Part shown: one piece after another, positions 22,174 to 31,971 of the stretch
How the letters are laid out: each line of letters begins with the position of its first letter
Position numbering within the stretch: the stretch's first letter is position 1
Translations under genes and position numbers: made by a program
Origin: Turnera subulata
Taxonomy: Eukaryota > Streptophyta > Magnoliopsida > Malpighiales > Passifloraceae
Direction of reading: 5' to 3'
Length of the DNA stretch: 64,000 nt
NCBI GenBank assembly: GCA_028386065.3
Contig: JAKUCV010004321.1
Location: forward strand, 1-64,000
Notes under the pieces: model-generated
Told to the model about the DNA's origin: nothing
The model's database searches: none
What the model saw: the letters and a program-made list of their open reading frames with translations, nothing else

Positions 22174-23629
22174 CGGCACGTGCTTTACTCCATTCACAGG
22201 CTTCCTTCTCTACCAAAGTCTTTGCCATAGACACAAGAATCTGTTGATTCCCCGAATTATCCCATCCCAGGCTATCTCCCACCGCAACAGTTTCCTGAGC
22301 TACCACCTCTTGGAAGGACACATCTTGGTGCTGTGAGACCACCTGCTGACTAAGTCGCAAATTCACTCTTCTGATATCACTATGAATCGAAGAGTCTGCT
22401 GAAACAACACTCCCATTGTCCTTAACCTTCTTAATCTTTTGTCCCCTGTGTACCCTGCGTGACTGTATTGCTTTTGCGAGCCTGTTCTCCAGGTATTTGA
22501 TATAGCAAGCATCAGAAGAACCATGAAAACGTTGTGTATTGCACTGTGATCCCGAAGCTGAATTACTTAAAGAAGGACTTGCATCGTGTTCTGTAGTATG
22601 TAAACTCACGCGTGGTGGTGTGATGTGATAACCCAATTCTGAATTACACTCCAAATTATAGGTGGGGCTTGCAATTGGAACTGCACATTTAAGGCCCAAG
22701 TTTGCATTAGAGCCCATGACAGGTGCCGAATCCCCCTTATCTCCATTATCCTCCTGAACAGCAATAGGCCTAAAAGAATTAGAAATCTGCAATGAATTTG
22801 AATTTAAATCCTTGGCAGATATAGTTGCATTAACCGCAGAATTTAAATCCTCATGTGTGTTAACCCTCTCCTGATTTGCATCCTCCCCCGAAATTTTCTC
22901 GCCCCCATCTTCAGTCTTCGACGGTGGTTCTGAGTGATCAGAGCCAGACTCCGATTGGTCACCGGAGGATATTTTGTCTTTCATGGCAGTAAAACAAGAT
23001 TCCACCACATCAATCTTATATTTCTTACCTCCCACCGTAACATCCATAGTTCTATTAATCACACCCCCCTGCTCTGTCAACACTTGAATACAAGCATCGC
23101 CCAAGAACCTCCTATTAGCAGTATCAGTGTCTATTTGTATAAGCCTCCCAACAGCCGACTCGACCATGGCAAAGAACTCTTGGCACCAAGCGTTGAGGGG
23201 AACACCACGGAGAGTCAACCAGCATCTTCTATTCACTGCCCGCATCCCATGGTTCCAAGGAGTCAAGGTCTGAAACCATAATTGCACCCACTCAGGCGTT
23301 GCCCCCATGAATTGGGCCATGGCCTCCTTCGTGGGAAAACTTGCAACAATACGATCACCTCCCAGTTTCGATATCATTACATCGTCCAATCTGTGTATAC
23401 TCCATACTATAGGCATCATATCCATCTTTGTCGGGTCCTTGAGAACTCCCACTGCGCACCGAGCCAGCCAACTGAGGGTATCCGATGTTGGTATGAACAT
23501 GGTTTCAGCCGATGGCTGTACCGCTTGTTCTGCTTGAGGCTGAGCATGCCGGGGCTGCATTACTTCTGAATAACATTGCTCTTCCTTCCTCAAAGCCCGC
23601 CGGAAGAGTCGAGGCCGTGTTGATGCCAT
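22166..23629 (-). CDS. LINE-B ORF1 (DUF4283-like gag protein), intact frame
   Basis: A 487-aa open frame from the ATG at 23629; an upstream in-frame GTG at 23665 is less likely. The first 70 residues are basic and Gln-rich. Residues about 75-220 look like the DUF4283 fold of plant LINE ORF1 proteins, with MAQFMGATPEWVQLWFQTL, then WLTLRGVPLNAWCQEFF and RLIQIDTDTANRRFL. A Ser/Asp/Glu-rich linker follows, then a basic stretch HRGQKIKKVK and the family tail KEACEWSKARADV. No CCHC zinc knuckle is present. ORF1p would bind LINE RNA in the RNP. It is the only uninterrupted ORF1 in the window. Confidence 0.82.
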   Translation of the reverse strand: MASTRPRLFRRALRKEEQCYSEVMQPRHAQPQAEQAVQPSAETMFIPTSDTLSWLARCAVGVLKDPTKMDMMPIVWSIHRLDDVMISKLGGDRIVASFPTKEAMAQFMGATPEWVQLWFQTLTPWNHGMRAVNRRCWLTLRGVPLNAWCQEFFAMVESAVGRLIQIDTDTANRRFLGDACIQVLTEQGGVINRTMDVTVGGKKYKIDVVESCFTAMKDKISSGDQSESGSDHSEPPSKTEDGGEKISGEDANQERVNTHEDLNSAVNATISAKDLNSNSLQISNSFRPIAVQEDNGDKGDSAPVMGSNANLGLKCAVPIASPTYNLECNSELGYHITPPRVSLHTTEHDASPSLSNSASGSQCNTQRFHGSSDACYIKYLENRLAKAIQSRRVHRGQKIKKVKDNGSVVSADSSIHSDIRRVNLRLSQQVVSQHQDVSFQEVVAQETVAVGDSLGWDNSGNQQILVSMAKTLVEKEACEWSKARADV

Positions 23630-23723
23630 CGCTCTACCTCTGCCCTTTGCCAAGTTTGCTCTCACCCTGCCCTACTCCACCTGAATACGATTGAAATCTC
23701 ACAAAACAGAACCTCAGTCCGTT

Positions 23724-23893
23724 TAGTTGCAGAATTTCGAGATGGAATCTTCAATTGTAACACTACAAATCTAAAACACAGAAAAAAGCCAAAAAGAAAC
23801 AACATCACTAATCTGAAAACAAAGAAGTCTACAACCCAAACGCGTTGACACAATTCCTTTCAACCATTGGCACTTGACATGCCACCTATAAGT
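23724..23893. repeat. Truncated copy of the WRKY distal upstream block
   Basis: Nearly identical to 35932-36100 (both include GAATTTCGAGATGGAATCTT and CAACCCAAACGCGTTGACAC) and more distantly related to 4884-5096. It ends near 23893, where the other copies continue with AGTAAGAAAT. It is a fourth, heavily truncated representative of the WRKY locus unit. Confidence 0.8.
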
Positions 23894-23919
23894 TAAACAG
23901 AAAAGGACAGAGAGGTCTC

Positions 23920-24330
23920 CATGTTTATGCCCTCTACCCGTCACGAATTCATTAATTTGGAGAGCCATTAGCCAAAACAACCAGAGTCGACGAATTATGG
24001 CAAGCAACAATCCAATTGTGCCATCTCAGTCCAAAATCCATTGCCTTCATAACCTGCATCAAGTAACCGACCCCAATTGATAGAGTTGTATGTCTTCTTG
24101 AAGTCGAGCTTCCATACAATGGCCTTGGATTTCTTTTCCTTCAAAGAATGCAAGATGATCGCTTGCGAGGAAAGCACTATTCATAAAATTCCATCACTCA
24201 ATAAAAGTGGATTGATATTTACTTATCAGAAGCGGCATGACTTGCTTGAGACGACCGGCAAGGAGTTTGGATATGATCTTGTACAGGGCATCAACTAGAG
24301 TGATAGGGCTAAAATCTTCGTTGCCTTAGG
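23920..24330 (-). pseudogene. LINE reverse transcriptase fragment
   Basis: Minus-strand frames contain LHSLKEKKSKAIVWKLDFKK and TYNSINWGRLLDA, which is RT motif A with its surroundings, followed by a frameshift and GFWTEMAQLDCCLP. On the other side come relics of the 'ITLVDALYKI' helix. This is an isolated, frameshifted piece of about 400 bp with neither end of a LINE. Confidence 0.7.
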
Positions 24331-24787
24331 ACTACGACTCATCCCAAAACTCACTAAAACTAGCAGACTGAAGCTATGCCATTTGTGTGTGTAACATTTG
24401 AGAATTACTCATATAGGCTTTTTTACATGCATAAAATTTTGTTTCGTACAAGTGACATTTCTCATTAAAGAAATAAATACTTATGTACTAAAAAATGAAT
24501 TAAATACTTATTTTATAATAGATTTTGCAATGTATAATTAGCTATACTTTAGAACTGATTTGATTTATATACGTTATATATTTATAAAAATAATTCAATT
24601 ATACTATCATTACAAATACAATTACACGAAATTTAATTATCTTTTTATAAATTATTTAATACTATTCTCCCTCTGCTCACCCAAGCTAGCTTGTTAATTA
24701 CTTTCCCAAGAAAGATATTTAGATTTTCAAGATTATCCTTTTCTTTATTATGATAGTAAGAGAAGAAAGAGATTTAAATTTAAAAAG
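24331..24787. other. AT-rich intergenic DNA
   Basis: No ORF or known element was recognised. The segment 24665-24780 begins CTCCCTCTGCTCACC and may be the edge of a decayed MITE, but I could not find a matching inverted end. Confidence 0.4.
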
Positions 24788-25109
24788 AATTTTAGTCTCC
24801 CCTAACTAAAATTCTACCTAGTCCTCTCATAGGTTTCCCTAGTTTCTCTCACCCTTGTCTGGTTGAGACCGCTGGGGTCGTCGTGTAAGGGTTTCAGTCT
24901 TGTGCACTGCAGGTATTCTTGTCTCGGATTTTTCGAGTCTGGGGTCCGATCCTGTATCGGTGTTTTCAAAGCGTCTTCACTAATCACCCTCTCCACCATC
25001 ATCATCCTCCACACCATAATCATCGGTTTTATTTTCCTCCTTTCCCTCTTTCTTATAACCTATCTTTTCCTGTCTTTCTCGTGTGTTTTGTTTGCTTTCT
25101 TGTTTTGTG

Positions 25110-26804
25110 ATGGCAGAGAATGAGCTAAATAGACCAACCGCCGGTGACCAGAATGAATCTCATGATACCTTGGTGATCCGGTTGCGCCCCTCCCGCAACA
25201 AAGCACCACAACCCTCTCTGATCCTTGTGGGTAGATCATGGACTGAAAGAGGTTTTAATAGGAAAGCCCTGATGCAAACCATGTCCTCATTGTGGGCTGT
25301 GAAACGGGGTCTTCAGGTCAGCGAATTGGAGAAAAATTTATTCATGTTCAGGTTTGGGGATGCACGAGACAAGACAAAGGTTCTCAAGGGGAATCATGGC
25401 ACTTTGATCGAAACGTCCTCATATTGCAATCAGTAGAAGGGAATTAGCAGCCTTCTACTATAGATCTGTTCAGAACTCCCTTTTGGGGTCCAAGTGTATG
25501 ATATGCCTTTTAACTACAGAAACCCAGAGGTAGTAGCACGTATGATAGGGAAGAAGTTGGGCTTCCTGATGGATGTCTATGAGGAAGATGAGTGGGAGAT
25601 GCTAAGTTTCCTCAGAGTTCGGGTTATGTTAAACCTTCGGGTCCCACTGTGCAAACTTCTGGAGATCAAGGTAGAGGAAGGTGTAACCTTCACAGTGTTA
25701 TTCAAGTATGAAAACATGCCTAGTTTCTGTTTTGTTTGTGGTAGACTCGGACACAGTATGAAGGATTGTGGGTATGACTCTGATGAAGAGAATGGCAAGA
25801 GCACTCAAATTAACTTTAGGGAGGAGTTGCAAGCTCCTCCGTTCCGCAAAACAGCCTCCATTTCCAAAGCCCCTTGGACCAGAGGTGGAAACCGTTCAGC
25901 CAACTCACCGCAATCCAGCCACCAGACCCGCCCTCCAACCCACCCATCCATTAACCCCAATATGGTAACTCCAACCATTGCGCAGTGACAGACTTAGTGG
26001 AGCAATTTGGGTCCATGCAATCAGCTAAGTCAACACTCGCAAAATCAATGGCGCCAATCACTCCCCGCACATCCTTTTTGAATTTCCACCCTGATTCCCC
26101 CTACAGGTGAGGGCCTAGACAACTCCTTGGGCTGGCCCAACCTCCCCAAACCCACCTACTCCAACCATACTCCAATTCCAACTTTACCTTCCCAGGCCAA
26201 CAGTTCTGACCCACCAACCCCCCTTTCAAATGACACTTTACCACCCGTCCCCTCATTTATAACAACATCCCACACTCTAGCCCATACTACTCAATCCCTC
26301 GGCCCAACACATCAACCCCCTCCAAAGGATGATCCCATTCAGCCATAACAATCTCCCCTGACTTCCCACAACCAGATTCCCCCTCACCGGACTGAACCCT
26401 CTGGCCCTCCCCCAATATCACACCTCACCCATAGTTCTACACCGCTTTTTCCCAAACCTGCAAGCAACCCTGGTGATATCGATCACACTCACCAGGTACT
26501 GGATTTTCCCCACAGCCCCCCCTTCAGATTGAAATAAAAAAATCCTCTATTACCAAAACTGGCAATCAAGATCAATCTCACCGCCAACCCATGCCCGAGA
26601 CACCCACTAGCGAAGCAGTGCAAGAAACCCAACCAGAGGAAGTGGAAGCACTTGGACCGTGCCTCCACTAATGACACAGAACATTCTACCCATACCTTTG
26701 AGGGATTGGGCAGGCGAGATTGGGGCGACGACTTGGAGGACATGGATTTTGAGATGACGGAACCATGCAAAAAAATACAAACGGCGGAGACTGCGGAGTA
26801 GTCC
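25110..26804 (+). pseudogene. LINE-C ORF1 (DUF4283 plus CCHC zinc knuckle), broken
   Basis: Starts MAENELNRPTAGDQNE at 25110. The DUF4283-like part is seen as MSSLWAVKRGLQVSELEKNL and FRFGDARDKTKVL. A frameshift near 25400 is followed by PFWVQVYDMPFNYRNPEVVA in the next frame. The zinc knuckle FCFVCGRLGHSMKDC (C-X2-C-X4-H-X4-C) lies near 25725. A Pro/Thr-rich tail in shifting frames ends KKIQTAETAE followed by TAG just before the ORF2 start at 26816. Confidence 0.8.
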
Positions 26805-26815
26805 CGCCGACGACA

Positions 26816-29800
26816 ATGAGTCTCATCAGTTGGAATTGTGGGGGTCTAGGGAATGCTCCCACAATTCATGCGCTTTGTGCGCTAGTGCACAAATTTATTC
26901 CCCAGGTACTGTTCGTAATGGAAACTAAGAAGAAATCACATGAGATGGAGTCTATTAGAAGTAAAAATGGGTTTTGCATATGGGATATTTGTAGATTGCG
27001 TTGGACAGGGCAATGAACGCAGTGGAGGATTAGCGTTGTTCTGGGTAGAAGAGGTAATTCTCATTCTCAAGTCCTTCTCCTTCCATCATATAGATGTCTT
27101 GGTTGATAATTGGAGGACTCAATCACCATGGAAACTGTCTGGAATCTATAGGTGGCCTGAACAACAAAAAAAAAATCTTACATGGGCTCTAATGAGGCAG
27201 CTTTCCCATCAGAGTACAGACCCTGGCTCGTATGTGGGGATTTAAATGAGATTTTGTACTCGTTTGAGAAATCCGGGGGCAACCCGAGGCCACTACAGGT
27301 TATGCAAATGTTTCAGAAGACTATCTTAGACTGTAATCTAACTGATTTCCGCTTCTATGGCCCCTCTTTTACTTGAAGCCGGAGGATTGCTAATGGGGAA
27401 GTAGTCCATGAGAGATTGAACTGGTTTCTTATGACCCCATCTTGGTCCGCATTGTTCCCAGATTATGAATGTCGTCACCTGACCCGAGAGAAGTCCGATC
27501 ATGCACCCTTCTGTGTGAAACTCAGTGGCACCGAGGAGGATGAACGAAGAACTACAAGGCTATTCCGTTTCGAAGCAGTTTGGGCCGGTCATGAGGAATG
27601 TGAATCCACAATTTCACATGCTTGGAACAGAGTCCTTCCCACATTTGGGGACATTACTGGAAAATTAGCACCTTCTGGCACCCATCTCCAACAATGGATC
27701 GATAATAATTTCGGGAATATTAGACGGAAACTGCAATCACTTTGAAAACAGCTACATCAGCTCCAAAAACATGCAGAGGGGGGTTGTTAATTAAGAGAGG
27801 CAGAATGAGATTGAAAAGGCTATTTTGGAGTTGGAAGGCCAGGAGGAAATATTGTGGCGACAAAGATCGAGGATTTCATGGATGAAGGATGGGGACAAGA
27901 ATGCAGCCTTTTTCCATGAAAAGGCTTCATATCGCAGGAGGCACAATCGGATCTCCAAGCTTAAAAATGGGGAGGGGCATTGGCAAGGAATCGTAAACAA
28001 ATTGAACAACTTCTAGTGGATTACTTTGGTGATTTGTTTAGCACAAGCTCTCCAACCCACCTAACATCGATACTGGAGTGTATTCCGACTTGCATAACTG
28101 AGGACATGAATACTATGCTCACATGACCGTTCACCGAAGGGGAGGTCTTTGCAGCTCTTCACCAGATGCACCCTACAAAAGCTCCCGGCCCGGATGATAT
28201 GCCTCCTCTTTCCTTTCATAAATACTGTCATATCATTAAAAATGATGTTCTCACTACTGTTCTTAATATTTTAAATCATGGTATGGATCCTAGCCCTATC
28301 AATCACACCTACATAGTTCTAATCCCAAAGTTAAAGGAACTTGAAACTCTGGTGCATTTCTGCCCAATTAGCTTATGCAATGTCATCTTCAAGTTTGTTA
28401 CCAAAACATTAGCAAATAGACTTAAGCTGATTCTGCCCCATATCATCTCCCCAAACCAAAGTGCATTTGTACTTGGTAGGCTCATCACCGATAATGCACT
28501 TGCAGCTTTTGAAATTTTTCACTATATGAAAAAAAGAGTGAAAGGGAAGCGGGGTCATATGGCAATAAAATTAGACATGAGTAAAGCATATGACCGGGTG
28601 GAGTGGTCCTTTCTACAACAAGTAATGCTTAAAATGGGCTTTGATCAACTTTGGGTTCATACCATTATGAGATGCATTTCCACGGTTCACTATTCTATCC
28701 TCCTTAACGGTCATCCGACCAAAGCTTTTATGCCAAACTAGGGGCTTCCGTCAGGGGGACCTTTTATCGCCTTAACTTTTCTTACTATGTGCAGAGTGCT
28801 TTTCAAGAATGATATAGAAGGTAGAAACGGAGGGTAGAATTCATGGCACCACATTCTGCAAAGAGGCTCCTCCGATATCTCACCTCCTTTTTGCAGATGA
28901 TAGACTCATTTTTACAAGATCAACGATGGATGAAGCATCTAGTCTTCTAGCCATTATCCGAGACTATGAGCAGGCCTCGAGACAGAAGATAAACCTTGAT
29001 AAGTCAGCAATATCTTTTAGCCAAAATGTCACAGAACAAACACAAGCTGCTATCTAACAACACCTTGCAATGATTTCGGTAGATCAGCATGACAAATATT
29101 TGGGTTCGCCAACTGTCATCGGGAGGTCCGAAAAACAAACTTTTGCCTCTATCAAGGATCGGGTGTGGAAGAAATTGGCTAGTTGGAAGGAGAAAGCCCT
29201 CTCTTTTGCTAGGAAAGAAGTGCTAATCAAAGCGGTTGCCCATTCAATAACGACGTATATCATGAGCTGTTTCGTTCTCCCAAAAGAATTATGCAAGGAA
29301 ATCGAGTCCATTATCAATAGATTTTGGTGGGGCCAAAAGAATGAAGAGCGAAGAATGCACTAGGCAAGTTGGGACCGTATGTGCAGACCAAAGAAGGTTG
29401 GTGGACTTGGTTTCCGAGATTTGCACTCCTTTAACCTCGCTATCTCTCAAAGCAACTATAGAGGCTGCTGTAGGACTCGTCTTCCCTTGTGGGGCAGTTA
29501 TACTTCCACAAATATGTCAAGCATAGACCTTTGATGGAAATTCAAGCCAATCCCAATATGATTTTTACATTTAGAAGTCTGCTAGCCACAAGGGAATTTG
29601 TTGAAGAAGGTGCTTTGTGGAGGGTAGGTACTGGTCACAATATAAGAATATGGGAGGATAGGTGGCTCCCGGAGCAAAATGGAGGGAAGCCGTGGACTCC
29701 TAACCCGAGGCGTACAGATCTCATTGTGGTCAACGACTTGATGTATCCAGGGGCACAACAGTGGAATGCTGAGCTTGTCAACCAGGTGTTCTTACCTTTC

Positions 29801-30953
29801 GAGGTAGACCAGATTCTGCGAATCCCTATTATAGCAACCTTCCACCCGGATACCCTTTTCTGGAAGTACACCCCAAAGGGCCTTTTCACTATACGGAGTG
29901 CTTACCTTGCTATATTCTCCCGACTCCATCTACAATCTGTTGAGACTAGCAATAGCAGTACCAATACCGAGATCCCTTGGACTTGAATATGAGTCTTAAT
30001 GGTTCCCCCAAAAGTCATGCATTTCATCTGGAGAGCATTGCAGAATAACCTGGCCACAAAAGCCAATTTAATACGTAGAGGTATGACTATTGACTCTTCT
30101 TGTACACGATGTGGTCATGCTATAGAAACCCTGCCACACATTCTTTTTGAGTGACCTTAGTCCCAAGAGCTTTGACACCGCTTTAATCCTCCCTAGTGGT
30201 CTAGGGGTACTACGCTAGGGGTAAACTCCTTCCTCAACTGGTTTTTGGACCTATGGCATGTTGAGGACGAAGAGCATGTTCAGAAATGGGTGATGCTGCT
30301 CTGGGAATTTCGTATGCTCGCAATGTCCTAATCTTTAAGACAAAGGATATTCCAGGTCAGCAGATCATTGATATGGCTATGAATATCCTCCATCAAAATA
30401 TCCAATCCAACTCTCGGGATGAGGCCCAGCCCCATAGAGCATGCAGAGTTGACGCAATTCAAATATGGAAGCCTCCTTCACAAGGAAAGATGAAGTTAAA
30501 TGTTGACGCGGGTGTTTTTGGGGGGTCTGGATGCGGGTTAGGAGTAGTGGTACAAGATCATACAGGGGAGATTTTGATGATGACCTACTTTAGAATTGGA
30601 CCACAACTATCCCCGGAATTAGCTGAAGCCCAAGCTTTACTTTTTGGGATACAACATACTACTTCTCTGGGTTTCTGGAACCTCGAGGTGGAAACCAACT
30701 GCTTGCGGTTGATTCAAGAGCTGCACTCAATCCAAAAGGCGGCTTCTTACACTGGACCTGATTCTGTCACATGTTTGTTCTATTGCCACTACTTTGCATT
30801 CTGTGTCTTTTACTCACATCCCTCGCTCATGTAACGTTGTTGCCCATGAAGTGGCTAAACTCGCAAGTACTTGTAACTCTGAGATTGTCTTGCTTGAAGA
30901 CTTCCCAGAGCATATTATTTTGTTGGCCCAAACGAATATAACACATACTCTAT
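26816..30953 (+). pseudogene. LINE-C ORF2: endonuclease, RT, zf-RVT, RNase H
   Basis: Begins MSLISWNCGGLGNAPTIHAL. Endonuclease pieces VMETKK, GGLALFW, WLVCGDLNEIL and SDHAPFCVKL lie in three frames. RT follows with KAPGPDDMPPLSFHKY, CNVIFKFVTKTLANRLK, IKLDMSKAYDRVEW (A), a stop after the region before GLRQGD, and HLLFADDRLIF (C). The zf-RVT region near 30090 carries SCTRCGHAIETLPHILFEC-type residues. The RNase H domain at about 30480-30830 reads MKLNVDAGVFGGSGCGLGVV, then ELAEAQALLFG and, after a frameshift, CNVVAHEVAKLAST. It is inactive because of many stops. Confidence 0.85.
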
Positions 30954-30996
30954 AAATGCAAAGTATCTTTGGTTCTCAAAAAATAAATAAATTTTA

Positions 30997-31418
30997 ACAT
31001 GGTAACTAAGTTATTATGTTTTGTTAATTTATCTACCTATTTCATTTTGTTTAATGATATACTTAAATTTTAATTTCGACTGAATCGTGCACCTCATGTA
31101 CTGGCTCTGCACAACGGGCTTGGGACCCACTAACACTTTTAGGGAGGTGGCAATCAATGAATTCGCCACTTGTTTAAAAATTTCAATGGATCCCACACCC
31201 TATCAGATGAGTCAATGAGTCAGCACTTAATGCTAACTAAGATGCACGATTTACCATAATCTAAAAATTTAGGTACACAATTGAACAAAATAAAAGTTTA
31301 GGTATATAAATGAATGAAATATAACTTAGACACTACATATGTCAAAAACTTATTTTAAAAATAGTAGTATTGAAATTATCTTGAGTTACAAAAATGTTTA
31401 AATTATCTAAGATTTATA
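30997..31418. other. AT-rich intergenic DNA
   Basis: No gene or repeat was recognised in this stretch. Confidence 0.4.
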
Positions 31419-31672
31419 TTTTTTTTGGTGGAAAAATGCTTCTATTAAATTACGACATAAAGTGTCGAATGGTCCTGCAGCCTGTAGAATCCGCTACAAG
31501 TTGCGGCATACAAAAATCAGGAAGGCCCTCCCCCTGAGGGACCTACCAAATCCAGGTATTGTTACATCACTCCCTCCGCCCGATTAAATCCTTTACCATG
31601 CTGCAGCACTAGGGATTCGAACTCGGGACGTGATGCTTTTTATCCCACTCGGGACGTGATGCTTTTTATTCA
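31419..31672 (-). mobile_element. tRNA-related SINE remnant
   Basis: Minus-strand sequence carries a pol III B-box-like GAGTTCGAATCC (31612-31623), then about 190 bp of body and an A-run (poly-T at about 31420). This is the layout of a plant tRNA-derived SINE. The 5' (right) side holds a 26-bp direct repeat of CTCGGGACGTGATGCTTTTT (31622 and 31648) exactly where LINE-A' begins. No convincing A box or flanking TSD was found. Confidence 0.55.
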
Positions 31673-31955
31673 CCAAAATCTGAAAGGAAGGACTAAGAAG
31701 AACAGGAAAGTGAAACGGGTGACACGTATGGGCAGTGTGTGTTCCTATCGTTCAATCTCAGATGATGATATAAGACGAGTTAGTGGTAGGGTCCTTGCAT
31801 CCATCCAGACCCCAACTCCAACTTTATCGTTCAACAGAATGGAAGCTGAGGAGACTAAAGGGGTTGGGAAATTTTTTGGGTAGAGTACGGAAGAGAATCA
31901 GGAGGAGGTTACTAATATGGCGGAGAAGCTGGTCTCTAAGGAAGCTTCTGATTAG
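31673..31955 (+). pseudogene. LINE-A' ORF1 C-terminal piece
   Basis: Encodes QNLKGRTKKNRKVKRVTRMG to KFFG as in LINE-A, with an extra stop (GGGTAGAG near 31880). It ends at the same premature TAG (31953-31955) that replaces the conserved Trp near the end of ORF1. Only the tail of ORF1 is present. Confidence 0.8.
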
Positions 31956-31971
31956 TGTCAAGCTAGAATTG

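Larger units (their letters stand above)
18368..23723 (-). mobile_element. LINE-B: full-length minus-strand LINE
   Basis: Bounded by comparison with the undisturbed duplicate at 35921-35940. The sequence AAGTATAAAA stops at 18367, and TAGTTGCAGAATTTCGAG resumes at 23724. The 5.36-kb insert contains ORF1 and ORF2 overlapping by 8 nt, without RNase H. No clear target-site duplication and no long poly-A tail were found, so insertion may have been atypical or the ends altered. ORF1 is open, while ORF2 has a few lesions. Confidence 0.85.
24795..30989 (+). mobile_element. LINE-C: full-length L1-type LINE with RNase H
   Basis: Probable 7-bp TSD AATTTTA (24788-24794 and 30990-30996), A-rich tail CAAAAAATAAATA, length about 6.2 kb. 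Order: 5' UTR of about 315 bp, ORF1 with DUF4283 and a CCHC zinc knuckle, ORF2 with endonuclease, RT, zf-RVT and RNase H. Many stops and frameshifts throughout. In domain content it matches LINE-D and the relic at 9930-10575. Confidence 0.82.

Noticed and set aside
31600..31660. A tRNA gene at the GTTCGAATCC box
   Set aside because: Only a B-box-like sequence is present; no cloverleaf or A box, and the body with A-tail fits a SINE.
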